This document shows positions 24,259-31,275 of a stretch of DNA of 31,275 nucleotides, one piece after another (the first letter of the stretch is position 1; each line of letters starts with the position of its first letter). The DNA comes from Leptospira interrogans (GTDB lineage Bacteria > Spirochaetota > Leptospiria > Leptospirales > Leptospiraceae): contig NZ_FTNA01000008.1 in the NCBI RefSeq assembly GCF_900156205.1, positions 152,240 to 183,514 of the forward strand. Reading direction: 5' to 3'. A program made the translations under genes and the position numbers. The notes beneath the pieces are model-generated. The model did no database searches. It was given only the letters and a program-made list of their open reading frames with translations, and had not been told where the DNA came from.

Positions 24259-24262
<4 letters not shown>
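23522..24262 (+). CDS. Lipoprotein with Cys-rich C-terminal tail
   Basis: 246 residues from the ATG at 23522; a TTG at 23492 in the same frame has no ribosome site. Signal peptide ends ILFGC (Cys23). The middle has a beta-sandwich look (YVTNAEPQFVGYNLYITTAA). The last ~55 residues contain about a dozen cysteines, with the pattern CPVG..CNP occurring twice (CPVGSSCNPAEC and CPVGTLCNPCT) before CICPTGVSPPGC, recalling small disulfide-rich EGF-like modules. Probably exposed in the periplasm or on the surface; function unknown. Its stop overlaps the rsmI start by 4 bases, so they share a transcript. Confidence 0.75.
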
Positions 24263-25347
<1,085 letters not shown>

Positions 25348-25363
25348 AAACTGTACCACGAAT

Positions 25364-25394
<31 letters not shown>

Positions 25395-25403
25395 ATCGCC
25401 ATG

Positions 25404-25416
25404 GTCTCCGGGAGAC
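25404..25416 (+). promoter_or_regulatory. Hairpin overlapping the ribosome site of the ADH-like gene
   Basis: GTCTC, loop CGG, GAGAC: the GGGAG Shine-Dalgarno of the gene starting at 25424 lies in the loop and right arm. The small stem could limit initiation, but it has only 5 bp. Confidence 0.3.
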
Positions 25417-25422
25417 GACAAC

Positions 25423-26586
<1,164 letters not shown>

Positions 26587-26590
<4 letters not shown>

Positions 26591-27006
26591 GGGTTTATAC
26601 TTTCTTTTGAATTACTTCCAAACCGATTTTTGTTCACTAAGGCCCACATCGAAAAAACAAATATCATGATCCCGATACAGAATAAATACATACAATGAAA
26701 AAGCATATAGGACGGTGCATGCATCAACGTAAATAAATGGGCCCCACCTAAAATGAAAAAAAACAAAGAGCCGCTTAAACTTCGTAGCCAAGATAGATTG
26801 TAAGTTTTTGGCCTAAGGATCCAATACAAAACAAGTATCTCTACGGTTATCAATAGGCAATAAGTTAGAACTTCTTCCCAGGGATAAGCATGAGGCAACG
26901 GAATTTTTCGAACGTGAACTAAATATGGATTCGGTTGTTTACCCGATATTAAAATGAGCGATACACCAAACAGCCAAAGAAATAGAAAAGCATAATGTCG
27001 GATCAT
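26587..27006 (-). CDS. Small four-helix membrane protein
   Basis: 139 residues with four predicted membrane helices (about 5-21, 45-64, 76-95 and 102-123), short basic ends and a His-containing loop (LMHAPSYMLFHCMY). It is convergent with the ADH-like gene and overlaps its last four bases. No family is recognised. Consistent hydrophobicity across its length supports it as a gene. Confidence 0.68.
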
Positions 27007-27605
27007 AATCCTATGAAAATTTAATTCTTACTCGTGCACAAGTTTTTTACGTATCCTTAAAATGACTAACTACATCAGTATTTTTTTAAAATGTAGTATT
27101 TCTAATCACTAAAAATGAATCTTTAAAAATTCATAACGTGACTTAATTTGTAGGAAATCATACGTTCGACTTTTATAGGAAAATCCTGTAAAACAGTTTT
27201 CGTTTTTCTGTGGGATCTATTACAAATGTATTCGATAACTAAAAGGCGACGATTCTGCACAAATCGATTATTCAGACAAAGGATTGATTCTACAATAAAA
27301 AACGAGAAAGTTACACGGGGATTTTCTATTTTCTCACTTGCAGAATACAAACTAAGTCTTAACTTGTACAAAAAGTTTTCTTTGGATGAATTTTTATTTC
27401 TTCTTTGTTCTTAAAGCTTGTCCCAAAAGCCAAAAAATTTTACACAATGATTCTTTAGAAATTTTTAATAAATGCAGTAGTTTTAGATTACATTTGGCAA
27501 TTTGCAAACTTTCGAGCAGTTTTAATTTCGTTAAGTTTTCGTAGTAGTTTCACATTGGACGGTTTGAGGTCAGCTCTTAGTTAAAAAGTTACAGTGTATA
27601 TCTAT
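27007..27605. other. 600-bp gene-free region with a decayed repeat segment
   Basis: The distal part (27415-27556) matches 17560-17708. Degenerate forms of the dyad core (TTGTAGGAAATCATAC near 27149, TGTGGGATCTATTACA near 27208) are visible. Short frames on both strands at 27123-27414 overlap each other and look random. The start of the following lysozyme gene is at its end. Confidence 0.55.
27415..27556 (+). repeat. Diverged second copy of the 17560-17708 segment
   Basis: Shared blocks in the same order are: GCTTGTCCCAAAA, TTTTACAC..TGATTCTTTAG, AAATTTTTAATAAA.TGCAGTAGTT, TTTGGCAATTTG and CGTTAAGTTTTCGTAG.AGTTT. Both copies contain remnants of two dyad cores. Each lies upstream of a plus-strand gene. 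Confidence 0.6.
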
Positions 27606-28325
27606 ATGAAACGGAAATTTCTTTTCCTACTCGTAATCATTTCATTCTTTTTATTAGGAATCGGATTGTATAACGCCTTGAACTCAGGAAAAATTTGGTT
27701 CGTTTATCCTTCTACCTCTCAATATCCAATTCGAGGAATCGACGTCTCTAATCATCAGGGAAAAATCGATTGGACCTTAGTTCCGAAATCGGAAATTTCT
27801 TTTGTTTATATCAAAGCTACAGAAGGAAGAGATTTCAAAGATAAATCCTTTCACTTAAATTGGAAAAAAGCCAAGGCCAACGGATTTTTTGTTGGTGCTT
27901 ATCATTTCTTTACCTTATGTAAATCTGGAAAAGAACAAGCGGAAAATTTTATTTCCACGGTTCCGAAAGAAATAGATTCACTTCCTCCAGTAGTCGATTT
28001 GGAATTTTTAGGGAATTGTAAAGAAAGATCTTCGATGAAAGATGTTTCCAACGAAATTCAAGAATTTTTAAACAGAGTAGATTCTCATTACGGTAAAAAA
28101 ACGATCCTTTACCTGACTTATGAATTCATTGATCGATATATAGGTCCCAACTTTCAGGATCATCCAATTTGGATTCGGGATCTTTTCAAACATCCGAATA
28201 CATTTTCGAACCAAAGATGGATCCTTTGGCAATACAAAAGTCGTGGAAGTTTACCTGGTATTTCCGGTCCCGTAGACATGAACGTTCTGAACGGAGAACT
28301 CAAAATTCTTACTTTAACTAAATAA
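27606..28325 (+). CDS. GH25 family lysozyme (exported or membrane-anchored muramidase)
   Basis: 239 residues from the ATG at 27606 (GTG at 27594 is an in-frame alternative). An N-terminal hydrophobic segment (4-24) is a signal anchor or signal peptide. The GH25 barrel covers about 42-239: GIDVSNHQGKIDW (44-56, catalytic-type Asp46), FVYIKATEG (66-74), GFFVGAYHFF (93-102), PPVVDLEF (127-134, Asp131 and Glu133) and WILWQYKSRGSLPGISGPVDMN. These enzymes cut the beta-1,4 bond between N-acetylmuramic acid and N-acetylglucosamine. Here it would act on the cell's own wall. No phage or lysis genes surround it, so a remodelling role is more likely than a lysis role. Confidence 0.88.
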   Translation: MKRKFLFLLVIISFFLLGIGLYNALNSGKIWFVYPSTSQYPIRGIDVSNHQGKIDWTLVPKSEISFVYIKATEGRDFKDKSFHLNWKKAKANGFFVGAYHFFTLCKSGKEQAENFISTVPKEIDSLPPVVDLEFLGNCKERSSMKDVSNEIQEFLNRVDSHYGKKTILYLTYEFIDRYIGPNFQDHPIWIRDLFKHPNTFSNQRWILWQYKSRGSLPGISGPVDMNVLNGELKILTLTK

Positions 28326-28487
28326 CGCGAGTTTGACGTAAGTAAAACGAAGAGAATTTTTCTAAAAGTAAAAGTTCCTACAATTTTAGAATTTGTTCGT
28401 AAAATCGTGATTTGCAGTAGTTCCCACATTCATTTTTTATGGAAAAATCAGGTTTTTTATAAAAAATACTTACGCCGAACTCACGTT
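28324..28487. repeat. 164-bp module with inverted 19-bp ends and one dyad core
   Basis: Left end AACGCGAGTTTGACGTAAG (28324-28342), right end CTTACGCCGAACTCACGTT (28469-28487), mutually inverted at most positions. A core (TGCAGTAGTTCCCACA) is at 28413-28428. The stretch from about 28362 to 28428 (CTAAAAGTA, CCTACAATTTTAGAATTTGT, CGTAAAATCGTGATTTG) matches 17472-17537. The left end begins at the lysozyme stop codon. Confidence 0.65.
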
Positions 28488-28545
28488 CAATAAAACTATA
28501 AATTCTATTTGAATTAGCTTTTCCGCATCAAACTAACTTTGAAAT

Positions 28546-28653
28546 TGTGGGAACTCCCGCAAATCGGAGTTTATCAGACTAACTTTGAAATTGTGGGAAC
28601 TCACACAAATCGGAGTTTAACAGACTAACTTTGAAATTGTGGGAACTCACACA
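28546..28653 (+). repeat. Tandem array C: three 46-bp units
   Basis: Cores at 28546 (TGTGGGAACTCCCGCA), 28592 and 28638 (both TGTGGGAACTCACACA), exactly 46 bases apart. The linkers read AATCGGAGTTTAACAGACTA then ACTTTGAAAT, and the last linker continues to about 28678. The linker sequence differs from arrays A and B. An inverted copy begins at 31226. Confidence 0.9.
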
Positions 28654-28721
28654 AATCGGAGTTTAACAGACTAACTTTCATTCGATTTGATAAAAGGCTT
28701 TCTTTCTTCAAACTATAAAAA

Positions 28722-28840
28722 TGTGGGAACTACCATAAAATTTTAGAGAATCCAAAAAAGATTAGATCGAGAACAATTTTTTAACCTGAATTTACTATAA
28801 AAAAATTAGAAAAAATTTCTTAAACGTAGTCATTCCCACA
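28722..28840. repeat. Two solitary dyad cores in opposite orientation
   Basis: TGTGGGAACTACCATA at 28722-28737 on the plus strand and CGTAGTCATTCCCACA at 28825-28840 (minus orientation). The second is followed by a TTTTTTACGAAAAAATTGACC stretch like that after the cores at 17037 and 28413. Confidence 0.55.
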
Positions 28841-28961
28841 TTGAATTTTTTACGAAAAAATTGACCTGTAAAACGAACCTATTACGACGAACTTAAAGCT
28901 ATTTTAAAAATCGTAAAAAATATTTGAAACTACCTATCCAACCCGAAAACTTGGAGCCAGT

Positions 28962-29282
28962 ATGAGCGACGAACAAATAGATACAGTTATCGGAGACGAT
29001 ATTCATTTTAGAGGAAAATTGAAATTCAATAATTCCCTGAAAATCAAAGGTAATTTTAAAGGTACCATCGAAACTACCGGAAAACTTGTAGTAGGAGATA
29101 CAGGAGAAGTGGAAGCTGATATCCAGACAGGAACTTTGGAAGTAGAAGGAAATCTAAAAGGAAACGTTTCCGCAAATCAAAAAGTAGCCATTCGAAAAAC
29201 AGGAAAAGTAATCGGTGATATCCGCACACCCGATTTAGAAATCGAATCCGGAGCGAAATTTAGCGGAAACAGCGCTATGTAG
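28962..29282 (+). CDS. Bactofilin
   Basis: 106 residues, nearly all of it the bactofilin (DUF583) right-handed beta-helix: regularly spaced Gly and Val/Ile (LKIKGNFKGTIETTGKLVVG, EVEADIQTGTLEVEGNLKGN, KVAIRKTGKVIGDI). It forms nucleotide-free filaments that organise cell shape and local wall synthesis; Leptospira have several paralogues, one implicated in helical shape in L. biflexa. Which paralogue this is cannot be told. Short tails at both ends mean little beyond the core. It lies 2 bases before recJ, so they are cotranscribed. Confidence 0.9.
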   Translation: MSDEQIDTVIGDDIHFRGKLKFNNSLKIKGNFKGTIETTGKLVVGDTGEVEADIQTGTLEVEGNLKGNVSANQKVAIRKTGKVIGDIRTPDLEIESGAKFSGNSAM

Positions 29283-29284
29283 TA

Positions 29285-31216
29285 ATGATTCAACCCTCCC
29301 CTTTTTCACACGGCCCAGGCTTAAAGGAGTTACATCCTGCGGGCTTGCGTCCACATTTTAGTCCGCTTCAACATAGATTCTACGAAACACATCTGCGGGA
29401 AAAATCTCATCCAGAACATCTTCTCTATCACGGTCTTAGAGAACTTCCCTCTCCTTTTTTACTCCCGGATTTAGAACCCGCTTTAGATCTTTTAAAAGAA
29501 TTCATTCAAAAAGAAAAAAAGATCCTTCTATTCGGAGACAGAGATTGTGATGGTGTATCTTCCACAAGTTTACTCGGAAGTTTTTTAAAAAAGATTCATC
29601 GAGGGGAACTGATCCTTAAAACCTCAAACGAAGAAGACTATGGTCTTTGTCCTGCGGCACTTGACTTTGTTAAAAGAATCAAACCGGATCTTTTAATCAC
29701 TCTTGATTTTGGTACTACAAATCACATCCAGATTGATGAACTTGCATCCATAGGAATCAAGGTTATAGTTTTAGATCATCATGAAATCCCCGAAAGAATT
29801 CCGGACTGTTATCTTATTTCTCCAAAACGTTCAGATTCTATCTACCCCAATGAAAAAATCTGCACTTCCGTTTTGGCTTTAAAGTTTATTCAGGCCTATC
29901 TTTATTCTTCTTTAGAAGAATACAACCGCGCGACCTGGATCGGAGATGGTAATTCCTTATTTTCAGGTTTTCTTATATACCGTGGTAAACTTCTTTTTCA
30001 AGGTGATCGACAAGAAGCGGAATCTAAATTTTCTCTTACTATCCACGATGAAAGTTATTCTTTCCAATCTTCTTATCCAGAAAGAGAATGGTTTTATCAG
30101 GAATTTCTAAAATACCCTGCAATCTTAGAACAATACCTTCAAAATTTCGACTTGGCTTCCATTGGAACCGTTTCCGATATGATGCCTTTATATGGTGAAA
30201 ATAGAATCATCGTTAGAGAAGGTTGTAAAATTCTTTTCAAACTTCATAAAAAGGAAACTTCACACAGAGAAGGTCTTTTCCAACTTTTACAACTCATGGA
30301 ATTTGCAGATAATCGTGTTACTTCAAAAGATTTAGGTTGGGGACTAGGTCCCATGATCAATTCCGCCGGAAGAATGAATCGTACAGACGTAGCACTGAAT
30401 CTTTTGTTAGAAGAAAATCCAGAACTTGCAAAGTCGGGCGCCAAAGAACTTCAAAAACTAAACGAAGAAAGAAAAGAAAGAACGAAAAGAAATATCTTCA
30501 AAGTGGATAGTTTTTTAAAAAGAAAAAAAGAGAGAACCGAAAGATCAGTTCTTTTCTGTTATGAACCGGACTTTGAACCGGGAGTTTCTGGTATCGTCGC
30601 CACAAGGCTTGTAGAAGAATACAAAAGGCCGGTTTTATTTATCACCCCCGATCACGGTCACGCTAAGGGAAGTATTCGTGCCTATGGCAAAGAAAACGTA
30701 TTAAACCTTCTTAAAAAAGCTGAATCTGTTTTTTTGCAATTTGGAGGACACAAAGAAGCAGGTGGTTTTTCATTAGAAATAGATAAAATACCAGAACTTG
30801 CCAAGTTGATCTTTGATAACGCGGACAACTGGCTGGCAGAAGAACAAATGACTTCTACTTCGGAACAAACTGAAAGTCTGATTTCCTTAAAGCCAGAAGA
30901 ATTGAACCCTAAAATTTTTCAGGAACTTTCTATCTTTGAACCATTCGGCCATGAAAACCCAATTCCATTATACTCAATCAAAAATGCTAAGATCTATCAT
31001 ACAAAACCGATGACGGATGGAAAACACGTTCGTTTTAGAATTTTAGGTGCGCCAGAATCGATCCAATGTTTGATTTGGAATCGCGGAAAAGATTTTTTAG
31101 AACTGATTAGTAAGTCGGTAAGTCTGGATCTATGGGGTTCTTTGGAAGAATCTACCTTTCGCTCCAAAACTTCTCTTCAATTCATAGTAAACTACTTTCA
31201 AGAATCGGAAAATTAA
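29285..31216 (+). CDS. recJ: Single-stranded-DNA-specific exonuclease RecJ
   Basis: 643 residues, somewhat longer than the ~570 usual. DHH domain: GDRDCDGVSST (84-94), LDFGTTN (140-146), VLDHHE (162-167), ASIGTVSDMMPL (291-302) and GWGLGPMINSAGRM. DHHA1 part: GVSGIVATRLVEEYKRPVLFIT, GSIRAYG, FGGHKEAGGFSL; an OB-like C-terminus follows. RecJ degrades ssDNA 5' to 3' in RecF-pathway recombination and mismatch repair. Motif I is DRDCDG where most have DYDADG. An extra ~75 residues (212-285, including WIGDGNSLFSGFLIYRGKL) lie between the DHH motif and the next conserved strand. It follows bactofilin after 2 bases. Confidence 0.9.
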   Translation: MIQPSPFSHGPGLKELHPAGLRPHFSPLQHRFYETHLREKSHPEHLLYHGLRELPSPFLLPDLEPALDLLKEFIQKEKKILLFGDRDCDGVSSTSLLGSFLKKIHRGELILKTSNEEDYGLCPAALDFVKRIKPDLLITLDFGTTNHIQIDELASIGIKVIVLDHHEIPERIPDCYLISPKRSDSIYPNEKICTSVLALKFIQAYLYSSLEEYNRATWIGDGNSLFSGFLIYRGKLLFQGDRQEAESKFSLTIHDESYSFQSSYPEREWFYQEFLKYPAILEQYLQNFDLASIGTVSDMMPLYGENRIIVREGCKILFKLHKKETSHREGLFQLLQLMEFADNRVTSKDLGWGLGPMINSAGRMNRTDVALNLLLEENPELAKSGAKELQKLNEERKERTKRNIFKVDSFLKRKKERTERSVLFCYEPDFEPGVSGIVATRLVEEYKRPVLFITPDHGHAKGSIRAYGKENVLNLLKKAESVFLQFGGHKEAGGFSLEIDKIPELAKLIFDNADNWLAEEQMTSTSEQTESLISLKPEELNPKIFQELSIFEPFGHENPIPLYSIKNAKIYHTKPMTDGKHVRFRILGAPESIQCLIWNRGKDFLELISKSVSLDLWGSLEESTFRSKTSLQFIVNYFQESEN

Positions 31217-31225
31217 TTCCAAATT

Positions 31226-31275
31226 TGTGTGAGTTCCCACATTTTCAAAGTTAGTCTGTTAAACTCCGATTTGTG
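31226..31275 (-). repeat. Start of inverted copy of array C, cut by the window end
   Basis: Plus strand TGTGTGAGTTCCCACA at 31226, then a linker that is the reverse complement of array C, and TGTG at 31272, exactly 46 bases on, beginning the next unit. The reverse complement matches 28603-28653 at all but about one position. It starts 10 bases after the recJ stop. Confidence 0.88.

Larger units (their letters stand above)
28326..28961. other. 636-bp gene-free region packed with repeats
   Basis: Holds the 164-bp module, tandem array C (28546-28653) and solitary cores at 28722 and 28825. The final ~100 bases lead to the bactofilin gene, with a ribosome-site-like TTGGAGCC 8-12 bases before its ATG. 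Confidence 0.75.

Noticed and set aside
27123..27414. Two overlapping ORFs on opposite strands (82 and 62 residues)
   Set aside because: They overlap each other, contain degenerate repeat cores and have no recognisable features.
27606..28325. Phage endolysin evidence for a prophage
   Set aside because: The GH25 gene stands alone, with no holin, structural or integrase genes nearby.

Overview
The window looks like chromosome of a pathogenic Leptospira (L. interrogans-like). The evidence is: AT-rich DNA with AT-rich intergenic regions of 0.4-1.0 kb, many spirochaete-style lipoproteins, a DUF1564 protein (a family I know only from Leptospira), a bactofilin, FlgM, and lone housekeeping genes in small operons. 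I see no rRNA, tRNA, CRISPR array, intact transposase or prophage.

Layout. 1-2126: a solitary repeat core, then a minus-strand O-antigen ligase/polymerase-like membrane protein. 2266-7147: a plus-strand cluster with a STAS-like protein, a small secreted Cys/His protein, an MbnP-type four-Cys lipoprotein, an MbnH-type di-haem peroxidase, an unknown lipoprotein and an outer-membrane barrel. This is a copper-type 'metallo-mystery pair' locus with three poorly known partners. 7329-8693: an RlmD/TrmA-type RNA uracil methyltransferase. 9282-10427 (minus): a lipoprotein with a FlgT/LPP20-like look. 10534-10779: a six-copy 46-bp tandem array. 10870-11994: a SpoIID-type lipoprotein. 12715-16862: a LolD-like ATPase, a double-FtsX permease and a conserved unknown. 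16863-17861: a repeat-rich gap leading into a DUF1564 gene. 18434-19718 (minus): pyrE plus a membrane protein. 19814-21742: glutamine-dependent nadE. 21743-22708: another repeat-rich gap. 22709-23407 (minus) and 23522-24262 (plus): two divergent cell-envelope proteins; the plus one leads into rsmI, flgM and an iron-ADH-fold protein that has lost its metal ligands. 26587-27006 (minus): a small membrane protein. 27606-28325: a GH25 lysozyme. 28962-31216: bactofilin and recJ, flanked by oppositely oriented copies of one repeat array.

The most striking noncoding content is a layered repeat system. (i) A 16-bp imperfect dyad (consensus TGTGGGAACTACCACA) occurs about 20 times, almost always outside genes. 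(ii) In three separate places, plus a fourth cut by the window end, it is tandemly repeated with exactly or almost exactly 46-bp period; the ~30-bp linkers are homogeneous within each array but different between arrays. (iii) A ~19-bp motif (AACGTGAGTTCGGCGTAAG-like) recurs at eight or more sites and in two places brackets core-containing modules as inverted ends. (iv) Four ~102-bp MITE-like elements with 16-18 bp terminal inverted repeats are each bounded by TA and each sit in an intergenic gap.

Functionally, the coding part combines envelope biogenesis (O-antigen ligase, SpoIID, GH25 lysozyme, LolD/FtsX transporter, bactofilin), putative copper handling, flagellar regulation (FlgM), and nucleotide, NAD, RNA-modification and DNA-repair housekeeping. 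Names are by motif recognition only; no search was run.
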